From the NCBI RefSeq assembly GCF_001577305.1, contig NZ_CP014518.1, forward strand, positions 1 through 64,000: DNA of 64,000 nt, read 5' to 3'. The notes below the pieces were generated by a model. That model was given only the letters and a program-made list of their open reading frames with translations. It did no database searches and had not been told where the DNA came from. Positions 24,411 through 32,715 of the stretch are shown one piece after another. The number at the start of each line of letters is the position of its first letter. The stretch's first letter is position 1. Origin of the DNA: Sinomonas atrocyanea (GTDB taxonomy: Bacteria; Actinomycetota; Actinomycetes; Actinomycetales; Micrococcaceae). A program made the position numbers and the translations under genes.

Positions 24411-24455
24411 GAAAACGGGCGCGGAAGACGCAGCCATGGCGTCTCCCGCGCCCGT
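24411..24455 (-). terminator. Intrinsic terminator of the leftward helical-protein gene
   Basis: ACGGGCGCGG (24415-24424) and AGACGC pair with GCGTCT and CCGCGCCCGT (24446-24455) around loop AGCCATG. Leftward transcription then meets GTTTTCC. Confidence 0.75.
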
Positions 24456-24476
24456 CTCAGGGGGAGGAAGAGGGCG

Positions 24477-25523
24477 TCAGGCGCCCGGGGTCTCCTTGCC
24501 CTCCCCGCCGTTGGACGCGGCGTGGATGTTCTTCATGGCCGTCGTGGCATCCGGGGCGACGTGCTTGCCCTCGCCCGCCGCGGCGTTCTCGGCGGCGTCC
24601 TTCTCCGCGGCCTCCTCGCCGGCCTTCTCGCCCTCGAGGACTGCGGCCTGGCCGGCGTCGAGCTCGGCGGCCGCCTCCGCCTCGGCCGCAGCCGGGGCCT
24701 CGTCGACCGGCTTCTCAGCCGTGACGACGCGATCGGTGGTCGGGGCGCCGCCGGCGGGAACCGGGGACGGTGTGGCCGCGCTGCCCGTGGCGCTCGACGC
24801 GGTCGGCGCGGCCGGCTGGGGAGCCGGGGTCACCGGGGCGGGGGTCTTCCACGGGTCCTCCACCGGCTTGGCGGCCTTCCATGCCGCGACACCGGCAGCG
24901 ACTGCGGCCGTGATGACGCCGAAGATCAGCAGGCCGCGGCCCTTCTTCTTCGGGGCCGGCCCGGAGATCTCCTTCGCGGCGTTGCGGACCGCCTTCTGGG
25001 CGGTGCTCACCGCTTCCTTCGCGGCCGCATCGGCCTGGCGCACCACGCCGGAGTCGGCGAGCCTCTGCGCTACGGCATCGACCCGTTCCGGGGCGGTGGA
25101 GAGGCCGCGGTTCACGGAGTCCGCCGCGTGGGCGATGCCCTCCGAGATCTTCGGGAGGTACTCGTCGGCGGCACCCTTGATCGCCGGGACCGCCCGGTCC
25201 ACCGCGTGGTGGAGGTGCGGGGCGGCGCTGTCCACCGCGTCGGTGATGCGCGGCGCGAGCTGGGAGAGGCTGTCCTGGATCTTCGGCGTCACGGTGGCCA
25301 CGCCCTCGGCGATGTTGTGCGCCGCGGACTTGATGCCTTCCTGGATCCGCGGGGACGCCGAGTCGAGTCCCTGCTGGATTCTCGGGACGGCCCACTGCAC
25401 TGCCGCGTCGACACGGGGCTGGGCCCAGTCGCGGGCGTTCTCGACGCCGGCGCTCACATTCTGCTGGACGTCGCGGGCAAGCGACTCGGACGCGTTCAGG
25501 CTCTTCTCGACTGGTTTCTTCAC
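24477..25523 (-). CDS. Amphipathic-helix repeat protein with one membrane segment
   Basis: A 348-aa protein with no enzymatic motif. Residues 1-190 consist of repeated 11- to 22-residue amphipathic helices (VDAAVQWAVPRIQQGLDSAS, then PRIQEGIKSAAHNIAEGVAT and similar units), resembling apolipoprotein/LEA-like helices. A single hydrophobic segment follows (LLIFGVITAAVAAGVAAW), then a Pro/Ala/Glu-rich, probably disordered tail. GTG 25523 has GGAGG upstream. Such proteins occur near cyclophilin genes in Arthrobacter relatives. A membrane- or surface-associated structural or stress role is a guess. Confidence 0.75.
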   Translation of the reverse strand: MKKPVEKSLNASESLARDVQQNVSAGVENARDWAQPRVDAAVQWAVPRIQQGLDSASPRIQEGIKSAAHNIAEGVATVTPKIQDSLSQLAPRITDAVDSAAPHLHHAVDRAVPAIKGAADEYLPKISEGIAHAADSVNRGLSTAPERVDAVAQRLADSGVVRQADAAAKEAVSTAQKAVRNAAKEISGPAPKKKGRGLLIFGVITAAVAAGVAAWKAAKPVEDPWKTPAPVTPAPQPAAPTASSATGSAATPSPVPAGGAPTTDRVVTAEKPVDEAPAAAEAEAAAELDAGQAAVLEGEKAGEEAAEKDAAENAAAGEGKHVAPDATTAMKNIHAASNGGEGKETPGA

Positions 25524-25687
25524 GGCTACCTCCGGGAGTCTGCTGGACCAACGCCAGCCTACGTGCCACACGTGGCATAGGCTACGGTCACACGGCCGGA
25601 GCGCCCGCGGCGTTCCCGGATTTCACCGAGCGCGGAACCGTACCCGCACCCGGAGACGGGCCGCTGCCCCGTGGAAGAATGGCCGCC

Positions 25688-26233
25688 ATGAGCGCAATCG
25701 CAACTGCCAAGGCAACCATCCACACGAACCACGGCGACATCGTGGTCAACCTCTTCGGCAACCACGCCCCGAAGACGGTCAAGAACTTCGTGGGCCTCGC
25801 GACCGGCGAGCAGGCCTGGACGCACCCCGAGACCGGCGAGGAGAAGACGGGCACGCCGCTCTACAACGGCACTGTCTTCCACCGCATCATCAAGGACTTC
25901 ATGATCCAGGGCGGCGATCCGCTCGGCAAGGGCATCGGCGGCCCGGGCTACCGCTTCGATGACGAGATCCACCCCGAGCTGAACTTCAAGGAGCCGTACA
26001 AGCTCGCGATGGCGAACGCCGGCATCCAGGGCGGCAAGGGCACCAACGGCTCCCAGTTCTTCATCACGACGGTCGACACCAGCTGGCTCTACGGCAAGCA
26101 CACGATCTTCGGCGAGGTCGCCGACGACGCGTCGAAGAAGGTCGTCGACGAGATCGAGGCCGTCCGCACCGGCATGCAGGACCGCCCGGTCGAGGACGTC
26201 GTGATCAGCTCGATCGACATCGAGCAGCTCTGA
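25688..26233 (+). CDS. Cyclophilin-type peptidyl-prolyl cis-trans isomerase
   Basis: A 181-aa cytoplasmic cyclophilin. Conserved catalytic-pocket motifs are FHRIIKDFMIQGGDPLG (with the catalytic Arg), the GTNGSQFFIT strand, and the WLYGKHTIFGEV segment. The last carries Leu-Tyr where eukaryotic forms have the cyclosporin-contact Trp. There is no signal peptide. Start ATG 25688 rather than 25679, because GGAAG is properly spaced only for 25688. The rhomboid gene follows after 9 nt, suggesting an operon. Confidence 0.95.
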   Translation: MSAIATAKATIHTNHGDIVVNLFGNHAPKTVKNFVGLATGEQAWTHPETGEEKTGTPLYNGTVFHRIIKDFMIQGGDPLGKGIGGPGYRFDDEIHPELNFKEPYKLAMANAGIQGGKGTNGSQFFITTVDTSWLYGKHTIFGEVADDASKKVVDEIEAVRTGMQDRPVEDVVISSIDIEQL

Positions 26234-26242
26234 CCGGCCGAC

Positions 26243-27124
26243 ATGACTGAAGGAAGCCCGGCGGCCGGCCCCGAGGCCGTCCCCGTCTGCCCCCGCCACC
26301 CTGACCGCGTCTCCTACGTGACGTGCCAGCGGTGCGGCCGGCCGGCGTGCCCCGAGTGCCAGCGGCCGGCCGCCGTGGGCTTCCAGTGCGTGGACTGCGT
26401 CCGCGAGCTCTCCGGCGCCGCGCGCGCCCCGCAGACGATGTACGGAGGCCGGGCACAGCCCGGGAGCCGGCCCGTCGTCACCATCGGCATCATCGCGGTG
26501 TGCGTGCTCGTGTACGCGCTGCAGTGGATCATCCCGGGGAACGCCGTCTATGTCGACTTCGCCTACGCGAACTCGGCCCCCCTCACCGCGGCGGAGCCGT
26601 GGCGCATGCTCACGAGCGCGTTCCTCCACTCGCAGGGCTTCGTCCTCCACATTGCCCTGAACATGTACATGCTGTGGCTGTTCGGCCAGGCACTCGAGCC
26701 GCTCCTGGGCCGGGCCCGGTTCCTGGCCGTGTACCTGCTCTCGGCCATCGGCGGGTCGGTCGGATTCCTGCTGCTCGCCCCGGGGCAGCCCGTCGCCGTC
26801 ATCGGTGCCTCGGGGGCGATCTTCGGCCTGTTCGGCGGTCTGTTCGTGGTGCAGCGCCAGCGCGGCGGGGACGTCCGCCAGCTCGTCGTGCTGATCGCCA
26901 TCAACGCGGTGCTCGGCTTCGTGGTCCCCGGGATCGCCTGGCAGGCGCACCTGGGCGGCCTGGTCACCGGGGCGTTGACGACGGCGGCCATCGCCTACGC
27001 GCCGCGCGGGCGCTCCCGCGTCGTGGTCCAGATCGGCGGCCTCGTCGGGGTCGCCGTCCTCCTGGTTCTCGCGACGGTCGTGAAGGTCTCGAGCGGGCCC
27101 GCCCTCGGGGGCATCTCGCTGTAG
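26243..27124 (+). CDS. Rhomboid-family intramembrane serine protease
   Basis: A 293-aa protein. An N-terminal zinc-binding B-box-like module (CPRHPDRVSYVTCQRCGRPA, then CPECQ...CVDCV, about 12-55) is followed by six or seven helices. The catalytic serine lies in VIGASGAIFGLFGG (GxSG), the helix-2 region has HIALNMYMLWLFG (the Asn conserved in rhomboids), and the late His is in WQAHLGGLVTG. It cleaves membrane-protein segments; substrates unknown. It lies 9 nt after the cyclophilin gene. Confidence 0.93.
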   Translation: MTEGSPAAGPEAVPVCPRHPDRVSYVTCQRCGRPACPECQRPAAVGFQCVDCVRELSGAARAPQTMYGGRAQPGSRPVVTIGIIAVCVLVYALQWIIPGNAVYVDFAYANSAPLTAAEPWRMLTSAFLHSQGFVLHIALNMYMLWLFGQALEPLLGRARFLAVYLLSAIGGSVGFLLLAPGQPVAVIGASGAIFGLFGGLFVVQRQRGGDVRQLVVLIAINAVLGFVVPGIAWQAHLGGLVTGALTTAAIAYAPRGRSRVVVQIGGLVGVAVLLVLATVVKVSSGPALGGISL

Positions 27125-27342
27125 CTGCGCCGGGCGGCCCGTCGCCGTGGCACCCCTGTGGAGGTCATTTCTCCACAGGGGTTTTCCACATCTGTGCACA
27201 AGCGCTCCGAGCGCTGCCGGGAGCCGTAACCCCGCCGCGGCGCGGCCGGGGCGGTCCGTGGGGAAGCCTCGGGGGCCCGTCCGGCGGTGCCAGTCCCCAG
27301 CCTGTGGACAAGATGCGGCCGCGCCTGTGGACGGTGGTGGAC
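27125..27342. other. Intergenic terminator plus DnaA-box cluster I
   Basis: After the rhomboid terminator this gap contains DnaA-box-like sites: TTTTCCACA 27182-27190, TGTGCACAA 27193-27201, TGTGGACAA 27303-27311 (TTGTCCACA on the other strand) and TGTGGACGG 27326-27334. Confidence 0.6.
27153..27186 (+). terminator. Intrinsic terminator of the cyclophilin-rhomboid operon
   Basis: CCCCTGTGGAG (27153-27163) pairs with CTCCACAGGGG (27171-27181) across a 7-nt loop and is followed by TTTTCC. Confidence 0.8.
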
Positions 27343-27831
27343 TCAGGCTCCGCCCGAGGCGAGGAGTTCGTCGAGCCGCTGGTAGCCCTCGTTCATGCCG
27401 TCGGTCATCCCGGCGGCCAGCATGGCGTCCCGTGCCTCGACCGTCTGGAAGGACGAGTGGACGCTGAGCCGGCACCGGCCCCCGTCGAGGTCCTCGAGGA
27501 CGGCGGCGTCGAGGGAGACGTGCCCCGGGGCACCCTCGAACTCGAAGGTCTGGACCATGCGGCGCGGTGCGGTCAGCTCGTGGAAGGACCCGTGGAAGCT
27601 GTAGCCCGTGCCCTGGGCGTCCGTCTGGGTGAAGCGGTACGAACCGCCGCTGCGGGCATCGAAGTGGTCGATGACCGTGGTGTAGGCGCGGGGACCGATC
27701 CACTGGGCGAAGAGTGCGGGATCGGTGTGCGCACGGAATACGCGCTCCGCCGGGGCGTCGAACTCCCGGACGACGTCGACGAAGGGCAGCCCGGGTTCGG
27801 CGGTCACGGTCGAGGCCTGGGTGGCAGTCAT
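27343..27831 (-). CDS. SRPBCC (AHSA1/START-like) domain protein
   Basis: A 162-aa helix-grip protein: VVREFDAPAERVFRAHTDPA at the N-terminus, WIGPRAYTTVIDHFDARSGG, FHGSFHELTAPRRMVQTFEF, and the C-terminal helix DAMLAAGMTDGMNEGYQRLD. Proteins of this subclass are commonly paired with an ArsR regulator, as here: its ATG overlaps the regulator stop by 4 nt (ATGA). It probably binds a hydrophobic ligand; no catalytic role can be assigned. Confidence 0.88.
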   Translation of the reverse strand: MTATQASTVTAEPGLPFVDVVREFDAPAERVFRAHTDPALFAQWIGPRAYTTVIDHFDARSGGSYRFTQTDAQGTGYSFHGSFHELTAPRRMVQTFEFEGAPGHVSLDAAVLEDLDGGRCRLSVHSSFQTVEARDAMLAAGMTDGMNEGYQRLDELLASGGA

Positions 27832-28235
27832 GGCTGGTGTCCTCTCTGCTGCGCGGCGGTCTGGTCCGCCTCCCGTCCGCCTTCGTGCTCGGCCTGGGCT
27901 GCGAGGACGGCATCGAGGCGACGGTACTTCTCCTCGGTGCGCACGCGGTAGGCATCGATCCACGCGGCCAGCGGGCCGAAGGCGGTCGGTTCCAAGTGGC
28001 AGGGGCGGCGCTGGGCGTCGCGGCTGCGGGTGATCAGGCCGGCGTCCTCGAGCACCCTCAGGTGCTTGGAGACGGCCTGGAGGGTCACGGCGAACGGCGC
28101 CGCGAGCTCATTGACCGTGGCGTCCCCCAGGGCGAGGCGCGCCACGAGCCTCCTGCGGAGGGGATCTGCCAGCGCCGCGAAGGCACGGTTGAGCTGGTCT
28201 TCCTCGGTGGGCGTCACGGGCGGGGCGGCGTGCAT
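27828..28235 (-). CDS. ArsR-family winged-helix regulator
   Basis: A 135-aa regulator with an ArsR/SmtB-type winged helix (about 10-90): LADPLRRRLVARLALGDATV, the recognition helix region FAVTLQAVSKHLRVLEDAGL, and the wing ITRSRDAQRRPCHL. No Cys/His metal cluster typical of ArsR or SmtB is present, so it is a non-metal member, as expected for regulators paired with SRPBCC proteins. A perfect palindrome at 28294-28311 lies 59 bp upstream of its start, suggesting autorepression of the pair. Confidence 0.9.
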   Translation of the reverse strand: MHAAPPVTPTEEDQLNRAFAALADPLRRRLVARLALGDATVNELAAPFAVTLQAVSKHLRVLEDAGLITRSRDAQRRPCHLEPTAFGPLAAWIDAYRVRTEEKYRRLDAVLAAQAEHEGGREADQTAAQQRGHQP

Positions 28236-28572
28236 CCTGCTCGACCTCCGGTGTGCGCCGCGTTTCGGGAGCGCACCATCAATGCCTCGGTTGTTCAACC
28301 GATCGGTTGAATACAATCACGCTACGCCGCCCCTGCGGTGCCGTCAAGGGTCTTCCGTCCACAGGGGATATCCACAGTGTGCGTAACTTACAGGGGTGTA
28401 GTTCGGGGCGCGGGGCGCGTCGTCCCGGGTCCTGTCCGCCCATCGCGTGCCCGGGGCCGCGACTTGTCCCCACCCTGTGGATAACTCTGGGCATAACGCT
28501 GTTGACAACGGAGAGGGGCTCCTCCCCGATGTCGGCGGCCCGGCGTAGGCTCGGCCTTAGGAGGTAGTTGGC
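28236..28572. other. Divergent regulatory region with DnaA-box cluster II
   Basis: This 337-bp gap holds the ArsR palindrome, the pirin-gene promoter (TAGGCT near 28546, then AGGAGGTAG before GTG 28573) and DnaA-type sites: CCGTCCACA 28355-28363, ATATCCACA 28368-28376, TTGTCCCCA 28464-28472 and the perfect TGTGGATAA 28476-28484. Confidence 0.6.
28294..28311. promoter_or_regulatory. Perfect 18-bp palindrome, probable ArsR operator
   Basis: TTCAACCGATCGGTTGAA is a perfect dyad. It overlaps a possible -35 (TTGAAC on the minus strand) for the leftward ArsR-SRPBCC operon. It is the only such palindrome in the gap. Confidence 0.75.
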
Positions 28573-29958
28573 GTGAGCAATCTTGAACTCGACCCGCCCG
28601 AGACCCTCTGCGCGGACGAGCCTGCCGCGCAGGGGATCGAGGTCATCGAACCCCGGGATGTCCCCCTTGGCGGACCGCGGGCCATGCCCGTGCGCCGCAC
28701 ACTCCCGTCCCGGCAGCGCTCCCTCGTGGGCGCCTGGTGCTTCCTTGACCACTACGGGCCCGACGACGTCTCGGCCACCGGCGGCATGCGGGTGCCGCCG
28801 CACCCGCACACGGGACTCCAGACCGTGAGCTGGCTCTTCACCGGCGAGATCGAGCATCGGGACAGCGCCGGCCACCGCGCGACGGTCCGGCCCGGCGAGC
28901 TCAACCTCATGACTGCAGGGCGGGGCATCAACCACTCCGAGTACTCGACCCCGGGCACGACCACGCTGCACGGGGTGCAGCTGTGGACGGCGCTCCCTGG
29001 GCCGTTCCGCTCCGCCCCACCCGGATTCGAACGGTACGTGCCCCCCGCCATGGCACTCCCCGGCGCGGACGGGGGCCGCGCGGGAGAGCTGAGGGTGTTC
29101 CTCGGAGCCCTGCATGGATCGGCCTCCCCCGTGCGCACCTACACGGCGCTGCTCGGAGCCGAAGCCGTCCTCGACGCGGGGAACGCGGCAGTGCTGGAGG
29201 TGGCGGAGCAGTTCGAGCACGCGATCCTCGCCGACGGCGGGGCCCTCGAGGTCGACGGCACCGCGTTGGGCGAGGCGCACCTGGCCTTTCTCGCGCCCGG
29301 ACGCGGCCGCATCCGGCTCGCCAATCCCGGGCCCCGGCCCGTGCGGGCCGTGATCCTCGGCGGACCGCCGTTCCCCGAGGAGATCACCATGTGGTGGAAC
29401 TTCGTGGGGCGCTCGCACGAGGAGGTGGCGGCCTTCCGCGAGGCGTGGAACGGGCAGCTTGTGGGCCGGGGCCCGGCGGACGACGGCGAGCCGTTCGGTC
29501 CCGTCGTCGAGCTCACCGGGGGCGAGGCGGCGCTGCCTGCTCCCCCGCTGCCCAACGTCAGGCTCCGGCCGCGGCCGCGCGCGCACGGCATCCAAGGAAC
29601 AGTCGAGAAAGAGGCATCCATGACCCTGCAGGAATCCGAGAGGCAGTCCGGGAAGACGGAGTTCGTCCACGCGGACCAGAGGCACCGCTACGAGGTGCAT
29701 GTCGGAGGGGTGGTGGCCGGCTTCACACAGTACCGCGAGAAGGAGGGCGGCTCCGTGTACGCCTTCGACCACACCGAGGTGGCCGACGGCTATTCCGGGA
29801 TGGGCCTCGCGAGCAAGCTCGTCACCTACGCACTCGACGACGTGCGCGCGGCCGGGCGCCGGATCCGGCCCTACTGCCCCTACGTCCGGGCCTTTATCAA
29901 GCGTCACCCCGACTACGCGGATCTCGTCGAGGACGGGTTCGTCATGGACGAGGGCTAG
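28573..29958 (+). CDS. Pirin-GNAT fusion protein
   Basis: A 461-aa protein. Residues about 20-345 are a bicupin pirin, with the metal-site motif MRVPPHPHTGLQTVSWLFTG and downstream His/Glu residues (RGINHSEYSTPG), followed by the pirin C-terminal cupin ending at FGPVVELTGGEAALPAPPLP. After a short linker an internal Met350 begins a small GNAT domain of the YjdJ/COG2388 type (FTQYREKEGGSVYAFDHTEV, GYSGMGLASKLVTYALDDVR, IRPYCPYVRAFIKRHPDYAD). There is no stop between the domains. An internal ATG at 29620, with GAAAGAGG upstream, might also produce the GNAT part alone. Start GTG 28573. Confidence 0.9.
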   Translation: MSNLELDPPETLCADEPAAQGIEVIEPRDVPLGGPRAMPVRRTLPSRQRSLVGAWCFLDHYGPDDVSATGGMRVPPHPHTGLQTVSWLFTGEIEHRDSAGHRATVRPGELNLMTAGRGINHSEYSTPGTTTLHGVQLWTALPGPFRSAPPGFERYVPPAMALPGADGGRAGELRVFLGALHGSASPVRTYTALLGAEAVLDAGNAAVLEVAEQFEHAILADGGALEVDGTALGEAHLAFLAPGRGRIRLANPGPRPVRAVILGGPPFPEEITMWWNFVGRSHEEVAAFREAWNGQLVGRGPADDGEPFGPVVELTGGEAALPAPPLPNVRLRPRPRAHGIQGTVEKEASMTLQESERQSGKTEFVHADQRHRYEVHVGGVVAGFTQYREKEGGSVYAFDHTEVADGYSGMGLASKLVTYALDDVRAAGRRIRPYCPYVRAFIKRHPDYADLVEDGFVMDEG

Positions 29959-30196
29959 CTTGTCCACAGGGTTGTCCACGCCGTGGATAACTCACACGGC
30001 TGTAGTTCCCCGCGGAGCGGGAGTATCCACCGGTTTTCCCACAGCCTGTGGATAACTCGGCGCCTGCTGTGCACACCCGGTGAACAACCCCGTCCCGCCC
30101 GTTTCGGGTACGCATCTCGTCGCACTTTCGCCGTTCCGGGTACAGCTCCCCTCGCGGTCCCCGCTCCGGGCACAACCCTCCGGCTAGCATGGCGTG
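29959..30196. other. Intergenic region with DnaA-box cluster III and a tandem repeat
   Basis: DnaA-type sites are TTGTCCACA 29960-29968, TTGTCCACG 29972-29980, CGTGGATAA 29982-29990, GTATCCACC 30023-30031, TTTCCCACA 30035-30043 and the perfect TGTGGATAA 30047-30055. They are followed by a 32-bp-type tandem repeat (30101-30190) abutting the SDR gene. Confidence 0.65.
30101..30190 (+). repeat. Dispersed 32-bp tandem repeat, locus A
   Basis: Three units start at 30101 (GTTTCGGGTACGCATC, then TCGTCGC), 30133 (GTTCCGGGTACAG) and 30163 (GCTCCGGGCACA), decaying from first to last. The first unit's 23-bp core is identical to cores at 47821 and on the minus strand near 51017-51039. Confidence 0.75.
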
Positions 30197-30991
30197 ATGA
30201 AGCCCAGCCCGGACGGACGGCCGCCAACGGGCGGTGACCGGCCCGTCGCCCTCATCACGGGCGTGGGGCGCACGGTCGGAATCGGAGCCGGGATCGCACG
30301 CGAGCTCGCGCGCCAGGGATGGGACCTCGCCCTCTCCTACTGGAGCGCCTACGACGGCCGCATGCCCTGGGGCGTCCGCGCCGGGGACACCGAGGCCATC
30401 GCCCACGAGCTGCGCGGGCTCGGTGCCTCGGTGGCCGCGATCGAGGCGGATCTGACGGATCCCGCAACGCCTGAGCGCCTCCTGGCAGAGGCCGGGAGGG
30501 ACCGGCCGGTGAGGGCTCTCGTCCTCAGCCACGCGGAGTCGGTCGATTCGGCCCTGCTCGACACCCGGACCGAATCCTTCGACCGGCACTTCGCGGTGAA
30601 CGCCCGGGCCTCCTGGCTCCTCGTCCGGGCCTACGCCCAGCAGTTCCCCGCTGAGTGGCACGGCGCCGGGCGCATCGTCGCGCTCACCTCCGACCACACG
30701 GTCGGGAACATGCCCTACGGGGCAAGCAAGGGCGCACTCGACCGCATCGTCACGGCGGCCGCCCGGGAGCTCGCGCCGCAGGGCATCGCGGCCAACGCCC
30801 TCAACCCGGGGCCGGTCGACACCGGCTGGATGGACGACGCGACCCGGGATGCCCTGAGCGCCCGGCAGCCCTGGGGACGCCTCGGCACCCCGGCCGACGT
30901 CGCCGGTGTCGTGGCCTTCCTCCTGAGCGGCCCGGGCGGCTGGGTCAACGGCCAGCTGATCCACGCGGACGGCGGCTTCTCAGCCCCGTGA
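30197..30991 (+). CDS. SDR-family oxidoreductase
   Basis: A 264-aa Rossmann-fold dehydrogenase/reductase. The nucleotide loop is modified (ITGVGRTVGIGAGIARELAR, enoyl-reductase-like spacing), NAG is replaced by SHAES, and the active site reads SDHTVGNMPYGASKGALDRI (YxxxK). The tail GGWVNGQLIHADGGFS is typical of SDRs. Substrate unknown. Start ATG 30197, preceded by an overlapping GTG; its upstream region is the repeat array. It overlaps the convergent DHA2 transporter gene by 12 nt. Confidence 0.9.
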   Translation: MKPSPDGRPPTGGDRPVALITGVGRTVGIGAGIARELARQGWDLALSYWSAYDGRMPWGVRAGDTEAIAHELRGLGASVAAIEADLTDPATPERLLAEAGRDRPVRALVLSHAESVDSALLDTRTESFDRHFAVNARASWLLVRAYAQQFPAEWHGAGRIVALTSDHTVGNMPYGASKGALDRIVTAAARELAPQGIAANALNPGPVDTGWMDDATRDALSARQPWGRLGTPADVAGVVAFLLSGPGGWVNGQLIHADGGFSAP

Positions 30992-32572
30992 CCCTCCATG
31001 CCGCATGCGGTATATGCCCTCTGGAGTACCGTCAGACGGCCTGCCGCGGCTCCGTGCCCGCGCCCTGGGGCTCGGCCTGCCCGTCCGGCCCGGACGGGCC
31101 GTGGTCCCCCGCCCCTCCGCAGGCCGGTTGCGGAGGAAGGCAGCGAGCACGATCGCGGCGACGCCGGCGGCGGCAGCGACTAGGAACGCGGCGTGGAAGC
31201 CCGCCATGGCCGCGTCGGTGGCGGGCATGGACGCGCTGGCTGCGTGCGCCGTCCCCGCCATCACCGCCACGAGGAGCGCCGTTCCGGCGGCCCCGGCCAC
31301 CTGCTGCAGCGTGCTCAGGATCGCCGAGCCGTGGCTGTACAGCCGCGGCGGCAGCGGGTTCAGCCCGCTCGTGAACGTCGGGGTGAACAGGAAGGCGAGC
31401 CCGAGGGACAGGACGATGTGCAGGCCCATGACCAGCCACACCGACGTCTCGGCGGTGATGAACGCCAGCGCCCCGAGGACCGCGGTGATGAGGGACGTCC
31501 CCGTCAGCGTCAGCGGCACCGGGCCGACCCGGTCGAACCAGCGGCCCACGGTGGGGGCGAGGAGCCCCATGACCAGGCCGCCCGGCAGGAGGAGCAGGCC
31601 GGTCCCGAGTGTGTCGAGCCCGCGCAGCTGCTGGAGGTAGAGCGGCAGGAGGATGACGACGCCGAACAGCGCCATCATGCCGACCATGAGCAGCGCCGTG
31701 GCGACCGTGTACATGGGGTACGCGAACGCGCGCAGGTCCAGCAGCGGTGAGCCGGAGCGCTGCAGCGCGAGCTGGCGGAGCACGAAGGCCGCCAGCGCGG
31801 CGGCGCCGACGAGGAGGGGCGCCACGGGGCCGAGGCCGCCCGATCCCTCGCCGCCCAGCTGGCTCAGTCCGTACACCACGCCGCCGAAGGCCGGCACCGA
31901 CAGCACCACGGAGAGGGTGTCGAGGGAGCTCCGCTCACCGCCGGCCGCCCCCCGCAGCTTCGCGGCGCCGAACAGCAGCGCGGCGATGGCGATCGGCAGC
32001 ACGGCGAGGAACATGAACCGCCAGGACAGGAACTGCAGGATCAGCCCGGAGAGGGTGGGTCCCACGGCGGGAGCCACCGAGATGACGATGCTGACGGTGC
32101 CCATGACCTGGCCGCGCCGCGGGACGGGGATCAGGGTGAGGACGCTCGTCATCAGCAGCGGCATCATGATCGCCGTGCCGCACGCCTGGACCACGCGGGC
32201 GAGCAGCAGCACGCCGAAGCCCGGGGCCAGCGCGGCGAGCAGCGTCCCGGTGCTGAACAGGCTCATCGCCAGGATGTACACGGCGCGGGTGGACAGCCGC
32301 TGGAGCAGGAAGCCGGTGGTCGGGATGACCACGGACATCGTCAGCATGAACGCGGTCGAGAGCCACTGGACCGTGGGCGCGTCGACGTGCAGCTCGGCCA
32401 TAAGCCGCGGCAGCGCGACGTTCATGATCGTCTCATTGAGGATCACCACGAAGGCCGCGATGACCAGCACGGTCACGATGAGCCGGCTCTCCGGGCTGAT
32501 GGGATGAGCCTGGCGCGGCGTCGCGGGGTGTGCGGCGGCCGACGGCGAGGGGTGCTCGGGTGCGGAAGGCAA
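30980..32572 (-). CDS. MFS multidrug transporter, DHA2 (EmrB/QacA) type
   Basis: A 530-aa protein with 14 predicted helices. DHA2 motifs are VVILNETIMNVALPRLMAEL (helix 1), WLSTAFMLTMSVVIPTTGFL, and motif C-like VISVAPAVGPTLSGLILQFL. It probably exports drugs or toxic metabolites by proton antiport. The start is TTG 32572 behind AGGAGAA; the N-terminus is proline-rich. No dedicated regulator is adjacent. Confidence 0.9.
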   Translation of the reverse strand: MPSAPEHPSPSAAAHPATPRQAHPISPESRLIVTVLVIAAFVVILNETIMNVALPRLMAELHVDAPTVQWLSTAFMLTMSVVIPTTGFLLQRLSTRAVYILAMSLFSTGTLLAALAPGFGVLLLARVVQACGTAIMMPLLMTSVLTLIPVPRRGQVMGTVSIVISVAPAVGPTLSGLILQFLSWRFMFLAVLPIAIAALLFGAAKLRGAAGGERSSLDTLSVVLSVPAFGGVVYGLSQLGGEGSGGLGPVAPLLVGAAALAAFVLRQLALQRSGSPLLDLRAFAYPMYTVATALLMVGMMALFGVVILLPLYLQQLRGLDTLGTGLLLLPGGLVMGLLAPTVGRWFDRVGPVPLTLTGTSLITAVLGALAFITAETSVWLVMGLHIVLSLGLAFLFTPTFTSGLNPLPPRLYSHGSAILSTLQQVAGAAGTALLVAVMAGTAHAASASMPATDAAMAGFHAAFLVAAAAGVAAIVLAAFLRNRPAEGRGTTARPGRTGRPSPRARARSRGRPSDGTPEGIYRMRHGGSRG

Positions 32573-32715
32573 CGGTTCTCCTGAGGTGCTTCAGGGAAGG
32601 ACAGGGGTGCGGCGGCCCACGGGGCACGCCCGGCGCAGGAGCCGATGCGGAGTCCAACGCGGGGAGGGCACCAATTCTTCCAGAAGGTGGGCGCATCGGA
32701 CAGGCGCGGAACGGC

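Noticed and set aside
30101..30190. CRISPR-like array
   Set aside because: The variable part is only about nine bases, there are at most three units and no cas genes; it fits a plain tandem repeat better.
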